NCBI GenBank assembly: GCA_946965045.2
Contig: OX337237.1
Location: 3,224,001 to 3,288,000 of the forward strand
DNA: 64,000 nucleotides
Direction: 5' to 3'
Source: Epithemia pelagica
Lineage: Eukaryota; Bacillariophyta; Bacillariophyceae; Surirellales; Surirellaceae
The notes below the pieces were generated by a model. That model worked only from the letters and a program-made list of their open reading frames with translations. It was not told the origin of the DNA and ran no database searches. The translations under genes and the position numbers were made by a program. Below, in pieces: positions 21,801-30,250 of this stretch. The stretch's first letter is position 1. Each line of letters opens with the position of its first letter.

Positions 21801-23796
21801 GCGGCGACTTGGTGGAACGTGGAGATTTGTGCTTTGGAGACTTGTTTTTCTTGGTTTTCTTGGTGGAGCGATGAACGAATGGACTAGGAGGCATGACACG
21901 ACGAGGACGTTTCTTGTGAGTGGAGGTGGATACGGCTTGAGGGCTGGGAGTGACTGCGAAGGCAAGGTTGTGGGCTTCGGGAAGAGAGTGAAGAAATTCT
22001 TCAGGCGGGTAGATCAAGTCTTCTGGAGGAGTGTCGTCGGAGTCGTTGAGGACTGTAACGACGCAAACCGGTGGATCCTTGAGGGCAGGAGGCTTGGAAT
22101 CCATCGCGTCGTCTTCCAGAGCAGACGGTTTGGTTTCCTTGTTGTCAACAGAAAGGGTCAAAAGGGCGAACGAGTTGCTGACAGGGACAGGGGAGCAAGC
22201 AGTCGTCGGTTTCTTGGTGGAGCCATTGACGACTGGAGTCCAATCCTCCAAATTCAAGCTTCGGACATTACAATCAACCATCCAGGCAGACGGGTCCAAG
22301 GGGAGCGGTCGTGCCTGGGAGACGGACCCAGTGTTGGCTTGGTGGGTTTCGTTGGTGGAACCACGGTGTTGGGACGTGGAATGCGTCGTGTTCCAGCATG
22401 GTGGAGTGCATTTGGCACACCAGTGGAAGGTGCGACCATTGTACTCCTTGGTTTCAGGAGTGCCTGGCGGAGGAGGGACGGTACGCCACGGGGCCAATTC
22501 GCGTGTGCGGGAGGAGCGATTGGGGAATCCTCTCCCTCCACCACCACGACCAGAGCGTCCTTGGTGGTGTCCACGAGAATCGCGACGTCCGCAACCACCA
22601 CGACCACCACGACCACTACGACCACCGCGACCACCACCACGAGAGGGACGAGAACCGGAGTGACGGCCAGAAGCAGAGTCTTGCTTGTGGGGGCAGTCGG
22701 CTGCCCAATGGTCGGGGGCACCGCAGATGTAACAACCGCCAGACTTCTTGGACTTGGTGGACAACGAGGAGAAATGTTGAACAAGAGCGTTCAACTCAGT
22801 CGTAGAGTAGTAGCCGGCGGGGGGAAGTTTGGAGTCCTTGTTGTTACGAGCAGGTGGCCAATCGCCATCGCCCAAAGCCTCACGATACTTGTCTTCAGCG
22901 AGTTGGCAGATCTGGCGAAAGCCAAGGCCAAGGTTGTTCAGGTAATCATTCGCAGCCGTCTTGTCGGTCATGAAGCGTTCTTGTTTCAAGGCCTTGTTCA
23001 GTTCGGATTGAACCTTCATCAACTCAAAGCGATACTCATTATTCCCATCGGCCATGAGGAATTGCTTGAGAATCGTGGCATTCAACTGGTGGTTGAAGAG
23101 GCCGGCGGTGTGCAACGTAGTGGCGCGGCTGGAAATGGCGAGAGCCATTTCAGCAATGTTCTGACCGGCATATTGCTTCGGGTGTTGGGACTTGATCTCG
23201 GCTTCTATACGAGCGAATTTTCCCATGGAGTCACTCTGGATGATCTGAATGAGCATCATCCAGAGGAGGGGAAAGTTCGGTTCATCGGGCATGCGTTCTT
23301 CCATTTCGAGACGAAGCTTCGGAGTCAAGCTATCCAACAATGTGAGACGAGCGCCGCGATCGTTGGACTTGTCGTACTGATCGTAGTCCTTGAGTTGAGG
23401 TTCGATCGAAGTCTTGACGGCGTCCACAGTGAACCTGGTGTGGTGGGTCAGGGCGCAAACCATGCTACCGTCGGACGGGTCGGGTAGGTACGTGATGGAA
23501 TCCATCCCATGAGTCTGAAAATGATCCAACAAATTCCTTGAAAAGAGCTGGAGGTTGTCGGTCTTGTCAAACTTGGTGTCAAATCCCGTGCACCGAGTAG
23601 TAAAACCCTTGTCATCGTAAGAGGGTCGCTGTTGGGATGGTTGCTGGTATCCATCAGGGGTGACAAGGCCATCTTCCCATTTGTCCTTGGGTTTGCCACC
23701 GGTCCAAGCAGAGAAGAGATCATGCTTGACTTGGATTAGGCCACCCATTTTCGGAGGGGTAGGTTTGAACGGGGTGTAGTCTCGGGATTCCGTCAT
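18886..23796 (-). CDS. Element 1 Gag-protease-integrase polyprotein
   Basis: 1636 codons from the ATG at 23796. Gag occupies about 1-350, with a CCHC zinc knuckle at 355-368 (C355, C358, H363, C368) and an Arg/Gly-rich nucleic-acid-binding stretch to 425. A Ser/Lys/Pro-rich region is followed by two strongly hydrophobic segments (about 763-785 and 789-816) and another Arg-rich block. The protease has DSGA at 1070-1073. The integrase zinc motif is H1232, H1237, C1274, C1277, and the catalytic triad is D1316, D1390, E1426. After the integrase end (FDDWFETI) the frame passes at about 1590 directly into the post-YVDD part of RT (FVARLNKKGFELTQDGDFAEYLGIKF). KARLVA, AFL-G and YVDD motifs are all missing. 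Element copies with RT elsewhere would be needed for mobility. Confidence 0.9.
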   Translation of the reverse strand: MTESRDYTPFKPTPPKMGGLIQVKHDLFSAWTGGKPKDKWEDGLVTPDGYQQPSQQRPSYDDKGFTTRCTGFDTKFDKTDNLQLFSRNLLDHFQTHGMDSITYLPDPSDGSMVCALTHHTRFTVDAVKTSIEPQLKDYDQYDKSNDRGARLTLLDSLTPKLRLEMEERMPDEPNFPLLWMMLIQIIQSDSMGKFARIEAEIKSQHPKQYAGQNIAEMALAISSRATTLHTAGLFNHQLNATILKQFLMADGNNEYRFELMKVQSELNKALKQERFMTDKTAANDYLNNLGLGFRQICQLAEDKYREALGDGDWPPARNNKDSKLPPAGYYSTTELNALVQHFSSLSTKSKKSGGCYICGAPDHWAADCPHKQDSASGRHSGSRPSRGGGRGGRSGRGGRGGCGRRDSRGHHQGRSGRGGGGRGFPNRSSRTRELAPWRTVPPPPGTPETKEYNGRTFHWCAKCTPPCWNTTHSTSQHRGSTNETHQANTGSVSQARPLPLDPSAWMVDCNVRSLNLEDWTPVVNGSTKKPTTACSPVPVSNSFALLTLSVDNKETKPSALEDDAMDSKPPALKDPPVCVVTVLNDSDDTPPEDLIYPPEEFLHSLPEAHNLAFAVTPSPQAVSTSTHKKRPRRVMPPSPFVHRSTKKTKKNKSPKHKSPRSTKSPPSKNPFVSSKRKNHPSPSHHRTPASRHSTPRFDTLCCDTCSPVDSPKIFRPPSPARCTPKISNRLPSSASPNFSSRTTRGHSSLHSGRVNSTCSRPSSVTILDTLVVFLILWFVLWIFTLPSATLWTFITIFPGLCLWIGCTGIVLALCHKLEFVHIQDFTSPLGRQIRAFADAAPPPSPSRRGSQVTSVAPGGATHHRRSRAYPLRLRCHQAHLDNTPPPMLSHLVNPIRQLIADCLFVVVSRRRVVQLLRRCCSWLSRVANALLEGEATINNTNTCVPDTTKRRRQLRGDHIRRQRHRCQFIHQQRRRGFRPTSQRQSPPRPVGWPHNVPPSRRFDFNVPKNVAKPPFGSPLRPSKHPKYPPTAAAFMFSQADADTLLKASLQSPTQLRAAMPNGACYPIVWDSGASVSMSFCEDDFHGTLDTSPETVEQLKVNGIASDVEVKGRGTVLWHVLDTSGMLRALKVPALYIPEAKIRLLSTSSLLQTYQGETISINPRGLTLSGVKKDKFCRSIDVLLNPVNNLPTSYGYDTQGLKAATATLANTITTVHNNNINLNPVQRELMKWHIRLGHINFKAVQFLMHTGVLATSEAQRKLHAQASRLTHPPMCAACQFGKQRQRSAPGRTTKVESARDGALKRDHLLPGQCIAVDHFVCSTKGRLFESKGKTKDDRMYCGGAIFVDMASGHVDCIFQTHLSTHETLKAKESFELKCRDVGVVPQQYLSDNGSAFTSKEYTSHLQQFWQIQRFAGVGAHHHNGVAERAIQSIMSIARTMMLHSAIHWPDLADSSLWPMAVRHAAYLFNHVPHPTTGLSPNDIFTRTRFEHNRFHDLHVWGCPVYVLDKKISDGRKLPRWKPRSHRCMFMGLSPNHASSVPLVLNPSTGAITPQFHVVFDDWFETIATDPTNLPDFQSPEWSRLFGDSTFQFLPDDDDDFVARLNKKGFELTQDGDFAEYLGIKFVVDKTANTITMT

Positions 23797-24196
23797 GGTT
23801 GGAGGCTCGGTTGGATGCTCAGTTGGGTCAGTGGGGTCTCGGTTGGAGTCTTGAGGGCCAGAGGGTGGAGCACCAGTTGGAGGCAGAGTGGTATCGACAG
23901 TTGGACGAGTTGGACGGGGGTTTCGGTCAGTTGGACGGTTTAGATCGGTTGGACTTGGATTGGAGGAGTCGGTGGGATCTTGGTTAGCGCTTGTGTCGGT
24001 CGGACCTTGGTTTGGAGCTGGACGATCGGTTGGACCTTGGTTGGGGTCAGTAGGATCTTGTTGTTCTCCCCACAGATCGAGAAAGCTAAACGAGCTTCCA
24101 GTGCTTGTGGGTGAGATGTCTTCGATGGTGGAAACGTTTCACTCGAGGATGCAGAGTTGCGTCGGCTTGGCTAGGCACTATCTTGGGCTCAGAACC

Positions 24197-24595
24197 AGCG
24201 AAAGAAAACTTAGATACCAGTAACACTTACTGTAGACTAGCTTGAGCTCTTGAGGTGATCAAGCTCGTGAGGTCAAGCCAGTAGGACGATGATAATACGA
24301 TGGTAATGCAATTTGGACAATTTCTAAGATTGTGAGCATTAGACTAAAGTTATTTCGAACGACGACTCTTGTGATTTTTCAAACTAGAACGCATCCACAT
24401 GTATAGTCCATGTAGCACATGAGATGCACATAGATTAACCGACCAAAGAAAATTGCTAACACATAATGTGTGATTGCTAACACATAATGTGTGATCGACT
24501 GAGGTGCGATACACATTGTGTGTTGCACATAATGTGTCACACATACGGTGGTGCGTTATAGCCGTTGACCGTTGTGCACATAGATTTCCATAACT
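24197..24595 (-). repeat. 5' LTR of element 1
   Basis: 399 bp. The one difference from the other LTR breaks the hairpin arm (CTAGCTTGA instead of CTGGCTTGA), so the derived base is probably in this copy. Confidence 0.93.
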
Positions 24596-24600
24596 CACTG
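24596..24600. repeat. Target-site duplication (CACTG), right
   Basis: Matches 17636-17640 exactly. Confidence 0.85.
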
Positions 24601-24623
24601 TGAAGAAAGGTGGTATCAATCAT
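24596..24623 (-). pseudogene. WYT-family gene, first codons, severed by element 1
   Basis: ATG at 24621-24623 followed by IDTTFLHS in frame with 17640-16821 once the element and one TSD are removed. The frame is also open upstream to about 24910, but without another ATG, so 24623 is the likely start. Confidence 0.7.
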
Positions 24624-27082
24624 GATGATGGTGCCAGCCAAAGCAAGAGCAAAGATACGAAAAATTACACTGACAGAATTCGTTTGCTTGAATCGCCGTG
24701 AGTGTGCACTTGCAACTCCCCAAGAAGAAAAATTATGATCCAAAGATGATTGATCGTAGAGATACTTTTGGCAGACAGTGGAGCGATGGTTGGGTTCTAC
24801 CTTTGCTTCTTCGGTCTTCTTTGATGTTTGAGACGAGACTGGTTGGGGCGAGAAAGCAAAGGCGAATGATTCGCATTTTTTATCCAACCCCGTGCCCTGG
24901 CGAAATGCGAAACTCTAAAAAATGAGCATGGTAATGCGAAGCTCCCACCTGTTTGGACTTATCGTCCTTCGCATATTCCACGTAAATAGGTCAATTGGCC
25001 ATTGGACCTTTCGGGGCTATTGAGAAGAACCGATACTCTATCACAGAATGGTCAATGCTAGCTCGACCATAAAGTAACAGAAAGGAGTACCTTGTGTATT
25101 GTAGGGTGTCATGTGTCATCCGTTCATCGTGCTTCTTTCTTCGCCCTTTCATTTTCATCACTCATATCTCTCATCGACAAAGGGTGAAACGTGAAACATG
25201 AAACAGAAAACAGATCGAGTTTGTCAAGATGTCCTGATATTTGATTGTACTTCAAACATTGAACTTACGAGATATGCCCCTCCAGCAAAGAAGCACCGTC
25301 ATGACGTATGATGTAATGTCAAATAATGTCCATATCCAAAATCCAAAATCCAAAGATCACCTGTTGGCTGTTGGCCAGTCCTAGAAACTACCTACCTAGA
25401 GTCTACTCTCTACTAGATCGATATCTTGCATCTTGCATCTTGTATCGTTGTTGTAGTCATATATCTTGTATAATCTGTCGCTTCGCATCTCGCATCAGGG
25501 ACTGCGATACAATTGACAAGAGAAGACGATGGACGGAAACTCTATCTGTTGGCATCATGCTCGCTGCTGCGGTCCCCCTAGTAATCCTTGACGAGAACAA
25601 GACGGGGTATATCATCAGGCCACAACATAGCGTCCGTATATCTATTGGACGGACTTAGACGTATTATTTATTTCTTGGTCAGACCATCTGTAAGTTTGAG
25701 ACGCCAGAAATAAAGGGGCCGCGTATGGGTTTTGGGTTTTGGGTTTTGGCTATGATATACGAGATACGAGCTCGTATACGAGTGAAGTCTCAAGTCTCAA
25801 AGCTCGAAGCCTCACATTATTATTATTTCCTCGAACTTACGCCGGTCCCTGGAACACTGACGAAGGGAAAGACCCCAATACCAAACGAAAATGAGAATGC
25901 ATGGGAATGCGAACACAGAATTGGACTACAACCAGGGACAAAAAATAATTAATTCTGCAAGTCAAACGCTGAAACCACAAAACACACGACACAGATGAGA
26001 AAAATGAGAAGCACACCCAAGGCGCAATTTCCCCCTTCGAGTCCCTGCACCATAAGATTGCACACTCTCCTTATTCTCTTCGCCATTGTGGTCATCTGGA
26101 CAGATCTAGAGGTAGAAGATCAATGAGAGTGCAAATGGGAACATCTGCTGCTTGTTTGTCCTTGCATTGGCTTCGATCCACTACCGTGGGTAGGACAGAA
26201 CTTTATGGGTGAGCGTGCAAAGACAGAATTTCATGGACACCAAGGATCCAACCTCCGTCGTGTATCAAGGAAGAACGGTTCCTCTCTAGACTCGATCTAG
26301 GTTCCCATTGGTGCGTCTTCTCGTTTAGCCTAGAGATTGAGCCAGAGATTATAATGTCTCGTAGAACAAACCAAACCAGAAGGTTAAAAGTAAGGAATTC
26401 CCATTTCTTCGGCACCCTTCGCTTATCTTGTTGCTGCAAGAAGACGCTATATCAATCCTTGCATGTCCCTATACATCTGAAGACAACAAAGACCAAAGCC
26501 AACACCCCAGCCTTATCGAAAAGGACAAGGCCAAGGAAAAGGGACATTTTCGGTGCTTCACGATCCTAGAGCTTGATTTGTTTCTCTCCGCTTCTCATGT
26601 TGAAAAGAACGGCGATCAATCGACTGCCATGTCCGAAAAGAACGTCGATCAATCGACTGCCATGTCCGCAACCGGCCAATGCCTCCGTTGGGTTTTCCAT
26701 TGTTCTTGTAACATCCACTAAAGAAGTGTTATTGCCTTTGGGTCTACTAGTCCTAGCTAGTTGAGCATAAGTATGAGGTGCAGGACCTTGCAGGGTAGGT
26801 GATTGTCAGTTCCCATCATGGTGGTCCGAGTGGCCAAACTTCTCTTGATAGATCTATGGCCATGGTTGCTACCGGATCTACCCCTCAAAGTGCGACACGA
26901 GTTCGGGAAGTCCCGGGTCAGTTCCGAATGCGCGCGCCTCGCCCAGGGAGATGGGGTAATCCTGAGCAGGTCGCTACCTTACCAGTCAGATACTGACTGT
27001 GACCTATAGGAGTTACCGAACGCTTTTTCTGAATAAAGAACACTCTAGCGACAAAAGATGATATACTGACTGCTAGTACTAT
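24624..27082. other. Gene-poor region with start of direct repeat
   Basis: About 2.4 kb without a convincing gene. The first part is probably the promoter of the broken WYT-family gene. A short two-copy tandem (about 33 bp, GATCAATCGACTGCCATGTCCG) lies at about 26611-26668. From about 26576 to 26945 it holds the left 370-bp direct repeat. Confidence 0.5.
26576..26945 (+). repeat. Direct repeat, left copy (about 370 bp)
   Basis: Matches 32885-33257 in the same orientation with substitutions and small indels. Shared blocks include GATCAATCGACTGCCATGTCCG, GTAACATCCACTAAA, AGAAGTGTTATTGCCTTTG, TGGTGGTCCGAGTGGCCAA, TCTCTTGATAGATCTATGGC and GGGTCAGTTCCGAAT. The pair encloses the Harbinger transposon and the RHS-type gene. 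Confidence 0.8.
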
Positions 27083-27128
27083 TAAAACCCACCTCCACCC
27101 GGTTCATAACCGCTACATATTTGTACTG

Positions 27129-28067
27129 CTAGTCATCTTCCACTTCGATCTGAAACACTTTCGCCTCACCATTTTCAATCTTCATCTGAACCAGATTCAC
27201 CACTGCTCCAAACACCTTGTGATGCCCATCCAGATCTCCTCTGTATTTCTCCTTTAAGATATTGTAATGTTTCAGTAAATTGTTGACAGTTTCATGTCTC
27301 GCCCTGGCATCTGCCATCATCTTGTCTTGATAGTCATTTCTTCCAGTAGGTGTGACAAAGTAGCATCCAGAATCGTTGTAACCACCATCAGCAATCACTT
27401 TCTCATTCGGTAGTAGCTCTTGAACAAGCCAGTCTCTGGCAATCCGTAGGTCTGGCCAAGCGCCACAAGGGAATGCACCATTCCACCACACTATCCAGCC
27501 AGTTTTCAGGCAGATTCCCACCTCATACCTCACACCTGCTCCCTTAAACTTGTGCGAGTACCATTTTGGATCAAAAGGTGACGGCTCCAAAATCCTGAAG
27601 TCAGTACCATCCAAGCTAATGAAACAGACCTGTCCAGGTACACAACAATCAAACCTATTGTCCCATACAATCTGTTATAAGAACAACAGCAATGGTCAGA
27701 TATGAGGAGGACGACTTCATGGCAAATTCATGTAGGGCCATGTACTTACATAATGAAGACCACTATACAACAAATATACAAACACTTTGACCCACTTCCT
27801 GAAGGTCTTCCTCGTTGTTTTGGCTATTGAGACCATAACATCCTCTGTAGCATAGACTTTCAGAAAAGCCAGTGTCCACAACAAATGACGAGGCAATGCA
27901 CCTTTGGGCAATGAACTGTCCAGTTCATCCCACACATGAACACAGAGCAAGGGAGACATTCCAAAGTAAGAGCGAAAAGCACGTGAGAAATCAAGTGAAT
28001 GTGAGTGTCTTGCTCTACCAAGCATTGGTAGAGCCAAGTTGATGAATGTTTGTTGTGTCACCAACAT
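27129..28067 (-). CDS. PIF/Harbinger DDE transposase, two exons
   Basis: 286 residues from exon 1 (28067-27750, 106 codons) and exon 2 (27671-27129). The 78-bp intron 27749-27672 has GTAAGT and AG ends, phase 0. Exon 1 carries FRSYFGMSPLLCVHVWDEL, HLLWTLAFLKVYATE and KTTRKTFRKWV, usual for the N-terminal part. Exon 2 begins IVWDNRFDCC. It contains the first Asp in LDGTDF, WYSHKFKGAGVRYEVG, GWIVWWNGAFPCGAWPD (second Asp region), ADGGYND and ARHETVN (Glu of the triad) with a closing helix. It would cut and rejoin the element ends together with its Myb-like partner. The ATG at 28067 is the first in frame. Confidence 0.88.
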
Positions 28068-28407
28068 GGTGGGAGAAAATCGCTTTGGAAAATTTATGTT
28101 TGCTCAGTCTGTGTCGCGATGCAGACCACACCTTCACTCTGATCTCGGTCTGTCTCTGTGTAGTACTGTCAGTTCATTGGAACAGGTTTTTTGAAATTTC
28201 ATCACGTTCATTTGATTGGCTGGTCAGTTGAGCAGTGAGACTAAACTTAGTACTGTTCTACATATAGTGACTCATTCGAATTCGTGTCCGGTCATTGGAA
28301 CCGGCCTGGAACGGTGCAGAAATCGATTCAAAAATCGTTTTCATTCAAAAACTGGAATTTCTAAAGGGCCCTACCTCGCCAACATCCTATGCCTTTCTAC
28401 ATCTTAA

Positions 28408-28630
28408 GCAACCCACATATTGCCCTTATCTTGGGTAAACTGTGGGTCGCTTGATTATATCATTTGAACCACTAGAAAGTGTCCTGGGTCGGTTTTGAAA
28501 AAACGACCTGGCTCGAAAAAAACGACCCAGCTCGTTTTTTTAAAACCGACCCAGGACACCTTATAAGTGCCCAATTCATTTGGACGAACGACCCACGGTT
28601 GACCCAAGGCAAGGGCAATACGTGGGTCGC
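28408..28630. repeat. 223-bp foldback inside the Harbinger element
   Basis: A long imperfect palindrome. The core (28479-28496 / 28542-28559, GTGTCCTGGGTCGGTTTT and its complement) pairs 18 of 18. Inside it a further 18-bp arm pair has two mismatches. Outside, CCCACATATTGCCCTTATCTTGGGT at 28412 pairs with the complement of about 28603-28627. It may be a nested MITE or the shared promoter of the two divergent genes. Confidence 0.85.
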
Positions 28631-28795
28631 ACTACTTTCAGAATTGGAGCCAAATTGGGCATGGCCTCCTCGATTGAAAAATGGAGTCCATGATGAAAAC
28701 CGACCCAGTTTGGATTTTGGTTTTTAGGGTCATAATTAGTTTTCGTGCGAACAGACCAGTCTGGTTTTGCACTCCCTCGCGCTACCTATACTCCA

Positions 28796-29870
28796 ATGAC
28801 CAGGTCTGGCCGCAACACTTTGGGCGAGGGTGCCCTGCTTTCGTGGGATTCAAAGTCGAAAGATGCCGAATTCCTTGACAAAATCGTGTCAGAAGGCTTG
28901 ATCCTGGAGAGCGCCACACCCAAATCTGTGTGGTTGGAACGTGCTGTTTTCCAAAAGTACAAATTGGAATCATTCAGGTCGGCCCTCAACAAAGCCAAAA
29001 AAAAATATCAAGTCCACTTGAAGGATCAACATGAGAGAGAGACTGGTCATGAGTTGTTGGGTGGTGGTGAGACGGCCCCATCTATGGGTGGAAAGGTAAG
29101 GAACCCCAATGATGGAGATCTCAAACCAGCTCCTTCTTTGTTTGTGTCGTCCAAAGGACAAGGTAAGTGCCAGTGTACACTGTTTGTTTGATTGTTGAGT
29201 CACTGTCCTTACCTGTGGTGGTTTATTGTCTTTTATGACCAGGTGTTGCTGCCAAGGTCACTCCTGAATCTGTTGTCAGTGATGATGCTATGGTGGAGAA
29301 AAGGGCGGCAGGATCCATGCCATTACAGGAGACACTACAGGTACAACTACAACAAAAGAGGAAAAAGACAAATGAAGAAGACAGTGGTAATGACATGATG
29401 AGGAATTGGGAGCCTCCTCATGTCTTGACACAGTGGGTTGACGACAAGAAACAGCGCGTCATTTGGTGATTTTGGTGGTGTTGCCTACAGGTATTGCACA
29501 TGAAGACACAACAAATTGCTTGATTGAAGTTGATCCAAGCCAGCTACAGGTACATGTGAAGGTAATTTGGCCTGACAACGCAACTCATATCCAGTATCTA
29601 ACCCAACACATGCACAGAGAGTGGCATGTCGAGGAGAAAAACCTACGAATGAAACTTGCTTTGGAAGACGCCATGAATCAGATGCGAAAAAGAGAAACAG
29701 ACTTTGTCAGGTCAAAGTTTTCTCTGACTCTTCCTTTCATGGTCCAAAGCAGGTTCGACTACGAATTTATGTACAACACAACAAACGGATTCAGAGCGTT
29801 GTTGATTTCCCTACATGAGCCGGACGCCAAGTTTGAAGGCGGCATGAAACACAAGATGGTGCGTCTGTAA
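28796..29870 (+). CDS. Harbinger-associated Myb/SANT-like protein, three exons
   Basis: 296 residues from exons 28796-29162, 29243-29386 and 29491-29870 (891 nt). Introns have GTAAGT...CAG and GTAATG...CAG ends. The phases agree, which is why I chose these junctions; the second intron is less certain. Residues about 14-75 form a trihelix/Myb-like domain: LLSWDSKSKDAEFLDKIVSEG, then PKSVWLERAVFQKYKLESFRSALNKAKKKY. A Lys-rich linker follows, then a third exon with a helical, acidic-basic segment (EEKNLRMKLALEDAMNQMRKRE). In PIF/Harbinger elements the second protein binds the ends and brings the transposase to the nucleus; that role is inferred from position and domain. Confidence 0.7.
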
Positions 29871-29921
29871 ATAAATGTAGTATGATTTGGGGCGGTTGCA
29901 AAAACCGGGTGGTGGTGGGCC

Positions 29922-30250
29922 TAAATCTTTCTATTAGTTCTCTATTTGTCCATGTTCATAGTTTATGCTATTGTACATCGATTAAGCGTTCTGGTCGTGT
30001 TCCGCTTTGTAGTCAGACTTTGCCTGGCATGACAGCGAGCTGCTCAGGATTACCCCAGCTCCCAGTGAGCATGAGCACCAAAATCGCGCTTTTGCGCGTC
30101 GATAGAATGGACCCTCAGGCGGTCACACAGGTTTGATCCTTTCATCAAAGGACGAGCGAGTTGTCAGTGTCAGTACATCATTACCATATCGGAGATCCTG
30201 CACTTGATTGTCACCTTTGCGCTGGTGTGCATATTGAGCGAAGCAAAACA
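29922..30250. other. Leader region of the RHS-type gene
   Basis: No gene. Probably promoter and leader of the gene at 30251. An upstream in-frame ATG at 30161 lies in sequence that does not look coding. Confidence 0.5.

Larger units (their letters stand above)
17641..24595 (-). mobile_element. Ty1/copia LTR retrotransposon 1, RT-deleted
   Basis: 6955-bp element on the minus strand with 399-bp LTRs (17641-18039 and 24197-24595) differing at one base (17683 G; corresponding A in the other). Domain order in one frame is Gag with zinc knuckle, protease, integrase, then RNase H, which is copia order. The reverse-transcriptase fingers and palm are absent. A likely primer-binding site (TGGTTCTGAGCCC) begins at the end of the 5' LTR (about 24197 downward). 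A purine tract (GAGAGGGAG) adjoins the 3' LTR at 18040-18048. LTR ends read AG...CT on the coding strand rather than TG...CA. The 400-base leader before Gag is full of GGTTGGA-like repeats. Confidence 0.92.
27086..29921. mobile_element. PIF/Harbinger DNA transposon, apparently complete
   Basis: 2836 bp. Terminal inverted repeats share CCCACC-CCACCCGGTT and AACCGC: left 27086-27113, right about 29889-29921. They are flanked by TAA at 27083-27085 and 29922-29924, the 3-bp TWA duplication typical of this superfamily. It carries two divergent genes, as expected: a DDE transposase (minus) and a Myb-like partner protein (plus), with a large foldback between them. Both frames are open once short GT-AG introns are removed, so the element could still be active. 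Confidence 0.82.

Noticed and set aside
21721-23487. 588-codon plus-strand frame inside element 1
   Set aside because: Antisense shadow of Gag; the minus frame has the zinc knuckle, protease and integrase.
24537-24887. 116-codon minus frame reading into the 5' LTR
   Set aside because: Its start would be a TTG; the only ATG in the frame is at 24623, and the sequence past 24596 is LTR. It is the severed 5' end of the WYT-family gene with upstream leader.
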